Assembly: GCF_022352055.1 (NCBI RefSeq)
Contig: NZ_JAKRWM010000028.1
Span: 16,413 to 80,412 of the forward strand
Direction: 5' to 3'
Length of the DNA: 64,000 nucleotides
Origin: Cohnella mopanensis
GTDB taxonomy: Bacteria > Bacillota > Bacilli > Paenibacillales > Paenibacillaceae
Part shown: positions 1 to 9,000 of the stretch, piece after piece
Position numbering within the stretch: the first letter of the stretch is position 1
How the letters are laid out: each line of letters starts with the position of its first letter
The notes under the pieces: model-generated
What the model was told of the DNA's origin: nothing
What the model saw: only the letters and a program-made list of their open reading frames with translations
Database searches by the model: none
Made by a program: the position numbers and the translations under genes

Positions 1-444
1 CAACGCAAGGCTCCCGGTTGGGAGACGCAACAATTTATGTATTTTATCGATATTCTTATTCAAATCTATCGGTATACGTTAGAGCGGCAAGCCGAAACGG
101 GCAGTACGATCGTCGATTCGGGAATGATCCTCGTGCTGGAATATTTGCTCCAGCATATGACCGAGGAGATCGACATTCAAGTGCTGATTCAGCTCTATGG
201 CAAAGGCAAGACACGGTTCTATCATGATTTCCGAAGCTTGATGGGGGTATCGCCCAATCAATTTATTCATAGATTACGCGTCCAGATAGCGATGCATCTC
301 TTGGACACGACGGATCGGCCCGTCACTTCGATCGGATTCGAATGCGGGTACAATTCGATTCATTATTTCAACAAAGTTTTCAAGGAACACCGGGGAGTTT
401 CCCCAAGCCAGTACCGTAGCCGAACGGAATATTGGACGGAATAA
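1..444 (+). CDS. AraC-family transcriptional regulator, C-terminal part (5' end outside window)
   Basis: The reading frame is open from base 1 to the stop at 442-444, so the gene begins before the window. The visible 147 residues end in a typical AraC double helix-turn-helix domain. The second recognition region is followed by the family signature GVSPSQYRS. Such proteins bind direct repeats and usually activate sugar genes. The N-terminal sensing part (cupin or receiver) is not visible, so it could be either a classical AraC protein or a YesN-type response regulator. It lies 140 bases upstream of a kinase/regulator pair on the same strand. An internal ATG at 37 exists, but the frame upstream still reads sensibly. 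Confidence 0.85.
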   Translation, partial: QRKAPGWETQQFMYFIDILIQIYRYTLERQAETGSTIVDSGMILVLEYLLQHMTEEIDIQVLIQLYGKGKTRFYHDFRSLMGVSPNQFIHRLRVQIAMHLLDTTDRPVTSIGFECGYNSIHYFNKVFKEHRGVSPSQYRSRTEYWTE

Positions 445-584
445 GCTGCCTTTGCTTCGTCCCGCGGTGAACAAAATCACAAACTTGGCTTGATCTTTGG
501 TTAAGTAGGTTTCGATCTTTTCCCCTATGCTAGAAGTGATCGTGGAAGCGCATACAGATAAGGCATCAGTTAGGGGGAACAACG

Positions 585-2438
585 GTGTTCGGTCAATGGA
601 ACCGGTTGTCGCGCTCGTTTTTCGGGCGATTGCAGTGGAAGCTGTTCATCTTTTTCTTAATTTTGACCGTCATTCCGGCAATCGTGATCGGATACGTGTT
701 ATACAATAACTCCTACAAAGCCATTGAAGAGAAAACCGGCTTGTATTCCGAGCAGATCATGGTACAGTCTGCCGGACGGCTCGATGCCTTGCTCACCGGG
801 ATCGAGGACATAAGCCTGCAAATCGTTTCCTCGATCGACATTCAACAATCGATCAGGGAAATATCCGCTGAGGATAACGACAAGGTCCGAGATCGTGCAG
901 CGGATAAGCTCAAGAAGAAGCTCGGGCAAATTCTTAGCTCGAAGAGAGAGATCGTCGGAGCGCAAATTCTGATGACCGGGCAGGACTTGGCGATTACATC
1001 GGGCGAGACGATGGTACCGGACGATTACAAATTGTCCAACGAATATACGCAGGCGATGAGTCGGACGGAACCGGTATATTGGCGGGGAACGATTCAGAAT
1101 CATAGCCCGTCGATGCTGTATGAATATTTAACGACGCTCACGCGCAAGATCTACGATCCGTCCAGCGGTACTGTAGTGGGAACTTTAGTTCTCGGTACCA
1201 AAGAGTTCGCGCTCGCGGATACGTTCTCCTATATCGACTTGGGCCCTAACGGATTCGTGTTCATCATGGATAAGGAGGGCAAGGTCGTCTCTCATCTGAG
1301 CAAGAAAAAGCTCACTAAACCCGCGGAGTATTCGTTCGTTCCGCAAATTGTCGATTCCCAAGAAGGAGACCAGCGCATGTTCTCCTCCAGTCTGGACGGA
1401 CAGAAGTTCATGGTCACCTATGCCAAATCGACGGCGACCGGATGGTACGTCGTCAGCGCGATTCCTTACTCCTATTTGATGGAACGGATCGTCTCCGTCG
1501 GTAAATTCTCGATTCAACTCGACCTCGTGCTGCTCGTGCTGGCCGTTGTGATTTCCCTGTCCATCTCCATTAGCATCTCAAGGCCGGTGCAAAGGCTTGC
1601 CGACGCGATGCGCAAGGTTGAGGGAGGCGATCTCAAGGTGTTCGTCAACCTGAACAGCAATAATGAAATCGGAATACTAGGCAGCAGCTTCAATCGGATG
1701 CTCAAACGGATTAACCAGCTGATCGATCGGGTCTACGAGGCGGAAATTTTGCAGAAGGATGCCGAGATTAAAGCATTGCAATCCCAGATTAATCCTCATT
1801 TTCTGTACAATACGTTATCGGTCATCGATAGTATCGCTACCGTGAAGCAAGAGAAGGAAATCAGCTCCATTACCCAAATGCTGGCGGACATTTTCCGATA
1901 TAGCACGAACGGCAACGACGTGGCGACGATCGATGAGGAAGTGGGCCAATTACAACGTTACTTGCACATTCAGAAAACAAGGTACGGAGACGATCTTCGT
2001 TGGCAATTCATCATAGATCCGAACGTGCGCGATTGCCAGATCGTTAAACTACTGATCCAGCCTCTCGTAGAGAATGCCGTCATTCATGGAATCCGGAAAG
2101 CCGGGACGATTAAAGTGTTTATTTTGCCTGATGGAGACCATCTCGCGATTGCCGTTCAGGATAATGGGGCCGGGATGACGGATGAGGAGCTTAACTCGCT
2201 CGTTCAGCGGCTGGAAACATCGTCCAACCGTCTTCGCAGCAAGACGGACGGTGGAGCGCATATCGGGCTTGCGAATGTATGCCACAGGATAAAGAGCTTC
2301 TACGGGGACGCTTTCGGTTTGACTATCGTGAGCTCCGAAGGGTTGGGAACGAAGGTGACCATTACGATTCCTATCGTTCGAGACACCTCGCAATTAACGC
2401 AAACCTCGTCAAATTCGCCGAGTGATAATATCGCTTAA
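585..2438 (+). CDS. YesM-type sensor histidine kinase
   Basis: Membrane kinase of the family that pairs with AraC-type response regulators. A TM helix lies at about residues 18-38. An extracytoplasmic Cache-like region of about 260 residues follows, then a second TM near 305-330, a HAMP segment, the His_kinase domain with QINPHFLYN (His405), and an ATPase domain with the N-box LVENAVIHG and the G-box DNGAGM. The GTG start at 585 is preceded by AGGGGG at 572-577. The cognate regulator starts 30 bases downstream, and the CUT2 transporter at 4279 follows. It is therefore inferred to sense that transporter's sugar outside the cell, possibly through the binding protein. Confidence 0.93.
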   Translation: MFGQWNRLSRSFFGRLQWKLFIFFLILTVIPAIVIGYVLYNNSYKAIEEKTGLYSEQIMVQSAGRLDALLTGIEDISLQIVSSIDIQQSIREISAEDNDKVRDRAADKLKKKLGQILSSKREIVGAQILMTGQDLAITSGETMVPDDYKLSNEYTQAMSRTEPVYWRGTIQNHSPSMLYEYLTTLTRKIYDPSSGTVVGTLVLGTKEFALADTFSYIDLGPNGFVFIMDKEGKVVSHLSKKKLTKPAEYSFVPQIVDSQEGDQRMFSSSLDGQKFMVTYAKSTATGWYVVSAIPYSYLMERIVSVGKFSIQLDLVLLVLAVVISLSISISISRPVQRLADAMRKVEGGDLKVFVNLNSNNEIGILGSSFNRMLKRINQLIDRVYEAEILQKDAEIKALQSQINPHFLYNTLSVIDSIATVKQEKEISSITQMLADIFRYSTNGNDVATIDEEVGQLQRYLHIQKTRYGDDLRWQFIIDPNVRDCQIVKLLIQPLVENAVIHGIRKAGTIKVFILPDGDHLAIAVQDNGAGMTDEELNSLVQRLETSSNRLRSKTDGGAHIGLANVCHRIKSFYGDAFGLTIVSSEGLGTKVTITIPIVRDTSQLTQTSSNSPSDNIA

Positions 2439-2468
2439 GCTTCGGACATGGAAAGGAGTTCAATAGCT

Positions 2469-4100
2469 ATGTTATTAAACGTATTGATCGTGGACGATGA
2501 GCTGCATATTCGGAACGGCATTAAGATGAAAGTCGATTGGAATTCCCTTGGCATGCAGGTGGCCGCGGAAGCGAGCGATGGAGCCGAGGCAATGGAATAT
2601 ATCGCCGGCGGTACAATTGATCTGGTCATAACGGACATTACGATGCCGGTCATGGACGGTCTTACCCTTATCCGTCAAACAGCCGAAATCAACCAAGCCG
2701 TTAAATTTATCGTGATCAGCGGGTATAGCGAGTTCGAATACGCGCGCACCGCGATGAAATACGGAATATCGGAATATTTGCTTAAGCCGCTTAAAGAAAA
2801 CGAGATGAGGGCGTCGCTTCTAGCTGTCAAAGACGAGATTCTCGCCTCGGAAAGCGCCTGGATGAAGGAGCGGGAGAAGCGGGAGAAGCTTAGGCAGAAA
2901 GAAGAGTCTTTGCTCCATTGGCTCAGGGATAAAAGCTCCAAGCAGGTTCCGGCCGATGTGGAACAAGAGTGGAGGAAGGAGCTTGCGGAGCAGCGTTTTC
3001 TGATCGGCATTATCAAGTCCGAACTGTTGTCGGAGTCCTCCGCCGACGATCCGAACCGAATCCGCAACCTCGTGCTCTACAATGAGATGGAAACGGCTTG
3101 CGGCGAATATATGGCCAACGTGGGGGCGGGATGCGTGATCAAGAACATCATGCCCGATCATGAATTCATATTGCTGCTTCACCCGGAGCCTTCGAACGGC
3201 AAAGAAAAAATCGTTCGTTCCTTAGTCCCTTTCTTGAAAAGCTTGGAAGAAAAATTCGGCATCCGGGTGACGGTCGGACTCGGCGGCGTCTATGATCAAG
3301 CGAATGCGATCAAAGCTTCTTATCGCGAAGCGCTCTTTGCCGTGAAGGAAAGACTTTTGCTCGGGACGGGCAAAGCCATCGATTTCTCTCAGGTTCCGGT
3401 TAAGGCCGACAAACCGAATTTTGCTGCGGATATGAAATTGCTGACGCGTTTTCTGAAAGAAAAGAAGTGGGACAAGGTTAAGGAACATATCGATTATTTG
3501 TTCAAGAACGCGCTTATGAAGAAGCTCATTGCCAACCATACGCAAGCTCACGAGTTGTTCTTCGAGGTTTATTTCGTGATCAAGCAATTCGCTCAGGAGG
3601 AAGCGGCCGTCCATTCCGATGCCGCTTTGGTCGGCTCGGTGGCGGATATTACGGAGATCGTCACCGGATTCAGCCATCTGGATCAGATGGTGGATTGGTT
3701 GTATCAATATTTAGAGAGCTCTTGCCAACACTTGATCGGAGGACAAGACGCGACGGGCAAGGAAATCGTGTACCGGGTAAAAGCTTATATTAAGGAATTT
3801 TGCAGCTCGGAACTTACCCTGAACTTGGTTTCGGAGAAGTACCACATTAATCCGATCTATTTCAGTAGAATTTTCAAGACCTACACCGGGGAAAGTTTTA
3901 ATAGCTATATTACGAGAATTCGGATGGAAGAAGCGAAGCATCTCCTCGAGACGACTTCCTTGAGGCAGCAAGAGATATCGGAGATCGTGGGTTATGAGGA
4001 CCCGAAATATTTTAGCAAGGTGTTCAAGAAGTTTTTCGGCATCAGCCCGAGCCAGTATACGGAAAATCGGCAACAGGACCTCCCCTCGATGAACGGGTAG
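2469..4100 (+). CDS. YesN-type response regulator with AraC DNA-binding domain
   Basis: 543 residues. The N-terminal receiver (residues 1-120) has the acidic pocket VDDE and a phospho-acceptor Asp56 in TDITMP. A long helical linker region follows, and a C-terminal AraC double HTH ends in FFGISPSQYTE. I chose ATG 2469 rather than the in-frame ATG 2448, because AAAGGAGT at 2452-2459 is well placed for the former and lies downstream of the latter. It forms an operon with the kinase ending at 2438. The most likely target is the promoter of the binding-protein gene at 4279, 179 bases downstream. Confidence 0.93.
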   Translation: MLLNVLIVDDELHIRNGIKMKVDWNSLGMQVAAEASDGAEAMEYIAGGTIDLVITDITMPVMDGLTLIRQTAEINQAVKFIVISGYSEFEYARTAMKYGISEYLLKPLKENEMRASLLAVKDEILASESAWMKEREKREKLRQKEESLLHWLRDKSSKQVPADVEQEWRKELAEQRFLIGIIKSELLSESSADDPNRIRNLVLYNEMETACGEYMANVGAGCVIKNIMPDHEFILLLHPEPSNGKEKIVRSLVPFLKSLEEKFGIRVTVGLGGVYDQANAIKASYREALFAVKERLLLGTGKAIDFSQVPVKADKPNFAADMKLLTRFLKEKKWDKVKEHIDYLFKNALMKKLIANHTQAHELFFEVYFVIKQFAQEEAAVHSDAALVGSVADITEIVTGFSHLDQMVDWLYQYLESSCQHLIGGQDATGKEIVYRVKAYIKEFCSSELTLNLVSEKYHINPIYFSRIFKTYTGESFNSYITRIRMEEAKHLLETTSLRQQEISEIVGYEDPKYFSKVFKKFFGISPSQYTENRQQDLPSMNG

Positions 4101-4126
4101 CCGAACCGAAAGGTATAATTTTTGCA

Positions 4127-4140
4127 CTTGTTTAGTTGAT
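4127..4140 (+). promoter_or_regulatory. Shared upstream motif, copy 1 (possible operator)
   Basis: CTTGTTTAGTTGAT lies 139 bases before the binding-protein gene at 4279. The identical 14-mer occurs at 10052-10065, upstream of the MocA-like gene at 10323. Similarity extends a few bases upstream (TTTTGCA versus TTTTGC). Two exact copies ahead of the first genes of two adjacent catabolic operons suggest a common regulator site. This is inference from sequence sharing only. Confidence 0.35.
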
Positions 4141-4278
4141 TATGTGAGTCTGCGGAATCAGCCATCCATGATAACCTAAGTCTCAGACAGACACCCATAC
4201 ACGCAAAAGCAATCACACAAACCGGGATGCTGTGGAGAGTGGAATCATGGATTTTCCATTTCAAAGGGAGGCTTTTCA

Positions 4279-5376
4279 ATGAAAAGAAGTTTGTCCATCG
4301 TACTCAGCATCATGCTTGCTTCGGTTCTTGTCTTGTCCGCATGCGGCAAAAACGAGAACAAGCCGTCCAACTCGGCAGCATCTAGCAGCGCAAGCGCTTC
4401 GCAAGGGGAATCCAAAGAAATTAAACCGATCGTCGTCGGAGTGAGCAACGGATACATCGGCAACGGCTGGAGAACGCAAATGACGGAAGCGATCGAACAG
4501 CTCGCGGAAGAATACAAACAAAAAGGTTGGATAGAGAAAATTATCGTACAGCACGCGGGCGTTGACGTGAACAACCAAATCGCGCAAATTCGCAATATGA
4601 TTAACGCCAAAGTCGATTTGCTGCTTATCGATCCCAATTCTGAAACCGCTCTCAATCCGGTAATCGAAGAAGCGGTTAAGAAAGGCATTACCGTAATCAC
4701 GTTCGATCAGCCGGTAACGACGCCGAAATCGATCAACGTTGTCATCGACCAACAAGAGTTCGGCAGAAACCTTGCCGAGTGGTTCGTGAACGAGCTTGGC
4801 GGCAAAGGAGATATCGTGATCGTCAGCGGATTGGCGGGAAGCTCTGCTAACGTTAACCGTTTGATCGGGATGAAAGAAGTGCTCGCGAAAAACCCGGATA
4901 TTAAAGTTCTGACGGAAGTCAACGGCAACTGGGACGAAGCGAACGCGCAGCAAGTCACATCGAACCTGATCGCTTCTTATCCTAAGATCGACGGCGTCCT
5001 TACTCAGGACGGAATGGCGCTTGGCGTAGTGAACGCATTCCAAGCAGCGAACAAGAAGCTCCCTGTTATTACGGGCGAAAACAATGTCGCCTTCCTGAAG
5101 AAGTGGAAGGAATTAAAAGACAGCGAAGGCTTCAGCACGTATGGCCAGAATAACCCTCCGGGTATCGGCGCGACGGCGCTCGGAATTGGCGTAAGAATGC
5201 TACAGGGCCAGAAGAGCAATCTTCCGATGAGAGATAACACGTTCTACTATCCGATCAGCACGCACATCAAGAACGACAGCTTGGAAGCCGAATTGGGCAA
5301 AGTATCGGACAAGCCGGATACGTTTACGCTTGACGAGCATCTTTCTGAGGATCAATTGAACGCGTTTTTCGAATAA
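4279..5376 (+). CDS. CUT2 ABC transporter sugar-binding lipoprotein (RbsB/MocB-like)
   Basis: 365 residues with a lipoprotein signal peptide; lipobox LSAC puts the lipidated Cys at residue 22. A low-complexity Ser/Ala/Asn linker follows, then a periplasmic-binding-protein type 1 fold of the ribose/inositol family. It should hold its ligand outside the membrane and deliver it to the permeases at 6997 and 7980. ATG 4279 follows AAAGGGAGG at 4263-4271. It is the first gene of the operon, with a strong stem-loop immediately downstream. The ligand is not determinable; the rhizopine-like context favours a monosaccharide or cyclitol, possibly O-methylated. Confidence 0.93.
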   Translation: MKRSLSIVLSIMLASVLVLSACGKNENKPSNSAASSSASASQGESKEIKPIVVGVSNGYIGNGWRTQMTEAIEQLAEEYKQKGWIEKIIVQHAGVDVNNQIAQIRNMINAKVDLLLIDPNSETALNPVIEEAVKKGITVITFDQPVTTPKSINVVIDQQEFGRNLAEWFVNELGGKGDIVIVSGLAGSSANVNRLIGMKEVLAKNPDIKVLTEVNGNWDEANAQQVTSNLIASYPKIDGVLTQDGMALGVVNAFQAANKKLPVITGENNVAFLKKWKELKDSEGFSTYGQNNPPGIGATALGIGVRMLQGQKSNLPMRDNTFYYPISTHIKNDSLEAELGKVSDKPDTFTLDEHLSEDQLNAFFE

Positions 5377-5402
5377 CGCCATACGGGTAACAATCGATAC
5401 GA

Positions 5403-5436
5403 CGAAAGAGGGAGTACTGAGGTATTCCCTCTTTCG
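5403..5436 (+). promoter_or_regulatory. Intercistronic stem-loop after binding-protein gene
   Basis: Perfect 11-bp inverted repeat CGAAAGAGGGA (5403-5413) and TCCCTCTTTCG (5426-5436), with a 12-nt loop and no T-run before the next RBS. It sits between the binding-protein and ATPase genes. Such hairpins commonly protect the upstream message or allow partial termination, raising binding protein over membrane parts. Confidence 0.7.
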
Positions 5437-5454
5437 AATAAGAGGAGAATGGCC

Positions 5455-6969
5455 ATGCAATTACTCGAAGCGAAATCGTTGCGCAAATCCTATGGCGGAG
5501 TCATGGCACTTCGCGACGGTAATTTGATCTGCAAGCAAGGAAAAGTATGCGGGCTGCTTGGAGCTAACGGATCGGGGAAATCGACGTTCTCGAAAATGAT
5601 ATCAGGAGTCGTGAAACCGGACGGAGGAGAAATCTGGTTCGACGGCGAGCGGCTAAACGTCGCGAACCCTCAAGAGGCCAAGAAGCAAGGGATTATCATG
5701 GTTCATCAGCATCTCAGTCTCGTTCCCGAGCTGACGATCTGGGAGAACATGACGTTAGGCTCCGAACCGGAAAGCGCCATGGGATTCATGAAGGATCAGC
5801 AATCGAGGGAGATCGCGCAAACGTATTTATCCAAATTCTCTCCCGAGCTCTCGATTGACGAGAAAGTGAAGGACTTATCGCTTGCGCAGAAACAATTCGT
5901 AGAAATCGCCAAAGCGATTTCCCAGAAACCCAAGCTACTTATTCTAGACGAACCTACCGCTCCGCTTGAGCAGTCCGAAGTAGAGAAATTGTTCGCCGTC
6001 ATGCGGGAGTTGAAGGCGAATCATACCTCGATTATCTTTATCTCCCATCGCTTGTGGGAAATCAAAACCATTTGCGACTACGTAGTGGTGTTCCGTAACG
6101 GGGAAACCGTCGGCGCCATCGATTTCGAAACCGAAGCCAAGGACGAGAACCTGATCGTCTCCATGATATCCGGCAAAGAACATCGGCATGCCAAAGACAA
6201 TGCTTCTGCGAGTAGCGCCATACAGTCGGAAAAGATGCTCGAAGTCCGGGAGCTCATGCTCCGCAAATCGAAGGATCGGGTGAGCTTTGATATAAAGAAA
6301 GGCGAGGTCGTCGGCCTTGGAGGACTTCAAGGGCAAGGGCAAGAAGAGCTGCTGCTCGTATTGTCCGGCCTTATCCAGCCGAAGCAGGGGCAAATCTCGC
6401 TAGGCGGGAAAAAGCTGAAGCTGCGGCATCCGAAACATGCCGTTCGGGAGGGAATGGTCCTTGTACCGGGAGATCGGCATAAGGAAGGCTTGTTCCTCCA
6501 GCATGATGTGCTGCTTAATCTGATCTTTCCGCAATTCGCAACGAAGAAAACCGGGTTTTTCCTGAACATGAAGAAGCTTAAGGCGGAGGCCAATGAAGTC
6601 ATCGGCCAAGTGAACATCGTTCCGAACGATCCCGGCAAAGTCGTGCAATACTTAAGCGGAGGCAACCAGCAGAAGGTCGTCGTGGGCAAATGGCTCCCGT
6701 TATCTCCTAAGGTGCTGCTGCTCAGCGATCCGGCTAAGGGCGTTGACATCGGGGCCAAGAAGGAATTGTACGACACGGTTAGAAAACTGGCCGAACAGGG
6801 AACTTCCGTTCTTCTGTACGCAAGCGACCATGAAGAATTAATGGATATTTGCGATCGCGTATTCATTCTGTTCGAGGATCAGATCGTGGATGAATTGATG
6901 CCTTCCGATTACAGCGAACAACGCTTCGTGGCTGCTTCCTTGCGTTCGGCGAAGGCTGCGGGAAACTAG
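5455..6969 (+). CDS. CUT2 sugar ABC transporter ATP-binding protein (RbsA/MglA-like)
   Basis: About 504 residues carrying two fused nucleotide-binding domains. Domain 1 is intact: P-loop GANGSGKST (Lys42), signature LSLAQKQ, Walker B LLILDEPTAP. Domain 2 has the degenerate P-loop usual in this family (GLQGQGQEE) and signature LSGGNQQK. Unusually, its Walker B reads LLLSDPAKG (Ser424, Asp425) where relatives have LDEPT. ATG 5455 is preferred over ATG 5449 because AGGAGA at 5442-5447 is only one base from the latter. It energises import through the permeases encoded next. Confidence 0.93.
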   Translation: MQLLEAKSLRKSYGGVMALRDGNLICKQGKVCGLLGANGSGKSTFSKMISGVVKPDGGEIWFDGERLNVANPQEAKKQGIIMVHQHLSLVPELTIWENMTLGSEPESAMGFMKDQQSREIAQTYLSKFSPELSIDEKVKDLSLAQKQFVEIAKAISQKPKLLILDEPTAPLEQSEVEKLFAVMRELKANHTSIIFISHRLWEIKTICDYVVVFRNGETVGAIDFETEAKDENLIVSMISGKEHRHAKDNASASSAIQSEKMLEVRELMLRKSKDRVSFDIKKGEVVGLGGLQGQGQEELLLVLSGLIQPKQGQISLGGKKLKLRHPKHAVREGMVLVPGDRHKEGLFLQHDVLLNLIFPQFATKKTGFFLNMKKLKAEANEVIGQVNIVPNDPGKVVQYLSGGNQQKVVVGKWLPLSPKVLLLSDPAKGVDIGAKKELYDTVRKLAEQGTSVLLYASDHEELMDICDRVFILFEDQIVDELMPSDYSEQRFVAASLRSAKAAGN

Positions 6970-6996
6970 TTTATCTCTACTTTGGGGTGAGTCGAA

Positions 6997-7959
6997 TTGA
7001 AAGGACAAAATCGCTTGCATAAGCTCCAACATCATAGCTTGTTCCCGATTGTTATTATCTTTCTCATTGTGATTGCCGTGAATGCCTACTTGCAGCCCGG
7101 ATTTTTCACCTTTGACGTCTTTCAATCCAACCTGGCCAGCTTTACTCCGCTCGTACTCGCCAGCATGGCGCAAGCGGTCGTCATTCTGGTCGGCGGAATC
7201 GATCTCTCCCTCGGGATGGCGGTAACTTTGTCGACGGTTATCATGGCCGCGACGATGAACGATTCGCCTTCAAGCGTCTTCGTGGGAATCGGTCTCTCGC
7301 TCGTTGCGACCTTCGCGGTCGGAGCGTTAAACGGGATCACGGTCGGTTATTTGAAGCTCCCGGCGATCATTTCCACCTTCGCGGTGTCGGCGATCTGCTA
7401 CGGGGCGGCGCTTCTGATTATGCCGCAGCCCGGCGGGTATATTCCTTCCTTTTTTTACGAGGCTTATCAAACGAACATCGCTTCTATCCTGCCGGTATCT
7501 TTGGTGATCATTATCATCGGGTTGGTGATCTGGGGATTCATCCAGAGGCGGAAAATTTACCGTTACATCTATGCCGTCGGCGGCAGCGAGCAAGCGGCTT
7601 ACGCTAACGGAATCAACACGAAGAAGGTTAAACTATACGCTTTTCTGATCAGCAGTATTTTTATCGTGTTGACGGCATTGGTCGTCGTCTCTCAAACGGC
7701 AACCGGCGATGCGAACATGGGCCGGGCGTATACGTTGAACTCGATCGCGGCCGTCGTAATCGGAGGAATCAGTCTCCAGGGCGGTAAAGGCAACCTGATC
7801 GGCGCTGTTCTGGGCGCTCTCATTCTCGGATTCATTTCCAACATTATTTTCTTCGCGAACCTGTCTTCCTTCTACCAAGATTTGATTAAGGGCTTGATCA
7901 TTATATTCGCGCTGACGCTGTCCATTCTTCCGACGCTTCGGAAGAAGGCGCTTGCCTAA
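6997..7959 (+). CDS. CUT2 sugar ABC transporter permease 1 (RbsC-like)
   Basis: 320 residues, almost entirely hydrophobic, with about eight to ten TM segments and the BPD_transp_2 pattern, including GGIDLSLGMAVTLS near residue 65 and VIGGISLQGGKGN near 250. The TTG start at 6997 follows GGGGTGA (6984-6990). It lies 27 bases after the ATPase gene and 20 bases before the second permease gene, so the channel is probably a heterodimer. Product location is the cytoplasmic membrane. Confidence 0.92.
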   Translation: MKGQNRLHKLQHHSLFPIVIIFLIVIAVNAYLQPGFFTFDVFQSNLASFTPLVLASMAQAVVILVGGIDLSLGMAVTLSTVIMAATMNDSPSSVFVGIGLSLVATFAVGALNGITVGYLKLPAIISTFAVSAICYGAALLIMPQPGGYIPSFFYEAYQTNIASILPVSLVIIIIGLVIWGFIQRRKIYRYIYAVGGSEQAAYANGINTKKVKLYAFLISSIFIVLTALVVVSQTATGDANMGRAYTLNSIAAVVIGGISLQGGKGNLIGAVLGALILGFISNIIFFANLSSFYQDLIKGLIIIFALTLSILPTLRKKALA

Positions 7960-7979
7960 TCGGGAGGTTGACCATAAGC

Positions 7980-8972
7980 ATGAGCCAATTGCAAACAAGC
8001 GAAGCGCGAAACCCGGGCCTGACGCTGAAAAGCGTCAAAAACCTTGGCAATTTTAAGGTGCTAATCGCTTACGCGCTCGCCGTATTGATCTTCATCGCGG
8101 GGCAGATCATCTCCCCGGGGTTCGGAGAATTCTCCAACATTATGAACGTGTTGAACATATCCGCTTTGCTAGGGTTTATTGCCTTGGCGCAGATGCTCGT
8201 CGTCTTATCCGGCGGCGAAGGCATCGACTTATCCGTGGGCGCGATGGCTTCTTTCGGAGCTGTCATGTCTTCGCAGATCATTGGCGGTTTGGACGGGAAC
8301 CTGCCTCTGGCTATCCTCATCGTATTGGCGGTCGGATTTCTGATCGGCTGCGTCAGCGGGATAGGCATTTCGTACTTCAAGGTACCTCCGCTCGTCATGA
8401 CGCTAGCGATGGCCAGCGTTATTCAAGGGGGAGCTCTCGTCTACACGAACGGCCAACCGAAAGGAATGGCCTCTCCGCTCCTTAAGGAACTCGGTACCGG
8501 AAGAACGGCGGGTATTCCTAATCTCGTGTTTCTATGGATCGTGGTTGCCGTTATCGTTGCCGTGTTCCTTACGCGGACGAAATGGGGCAAGCTGCTGTAC
8601 GGCTTGGGTACCAATAGGCTAACGACGGAGCTGTCCGGCGTAAGAACCAGGGTCGTCCGTACGGTCGTATACGGCGCAAGCGGAGCGATATCGGCTATAA
8701 GCGGAATGATGCTCCTTAGCTATACCGGGACGGCTTTCCTCGATATCGGAGCGACTTACATGCTGCCTACGATCATTGCGGTCGTCATCGGAGGAATCGC
8801 TCTAACGGGCGGACTTGGAAGCTATAATGGTACAGTTGCGGGAGCTATTCTTCTGACATCCTTGAGCAGTATTCTCATCACGCTGAACATTAGCGAGGGC
8901 GGGCGGCAGATCGTCTATGGTATCATATTGTTGCTCTTGCTCATTGCTTATGGCAGGCAGAAAACAACATGA
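7980..8972 (+). CDS. CUT2 sugar ABC transporter permease 2 (RbsC-like)
   Basis: 331 residues with multiple TM segments and BPD_transp_2 family landmarks: SGGEGIDLSVGAMASFG near residue 75 and VIGGIALTGGLGS near 260. ATG 7980 is chosen because GGGAGG (7962-7967) directly abuts the in-frame TTG at 7968. It should pair with the 6997 product. A mutarotase gene follows 28 bases later, apparently in the same transcript. Confidence 0.92.
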   Translation: MSQLQTSEARNPGLTLKSVKNLGNFKVLIAYALAVLIFIAGQIISPGFGEFSNIMNVLNISALLGFIALAQMLVVLSGGEGIDLSVGAMASFGAVMSSQIIGGLDGNLPLAILIVLAVGFLIGCVSGIGISYFKVPPLVMTLAMASVIQGGALVYTNGQPKGMASPLLKELGTGRTAGIPNLVFLWIVVAVIVAVFLTRTKWGKLLYGLGTNRLTTELSGVRTRVVRTVVYGASGAISAISGMMLLSYTGTAFLDIGATYMLPTIIAVVIGGIALTGGLGSYNGTVAGAILLTSLSSILITLNISEGGRQIVYGIILLLLLIAYGRQKTT

Positions 8973-9000
8973 TGAAGTTATGACGAAAGGTTGATGCGTA

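Noticed and set aside
2448..2468. ATG 2448 as start of the first response regulator
   Set aside because: The ribosome binding site lies downstream of it and fits ATG 2469.
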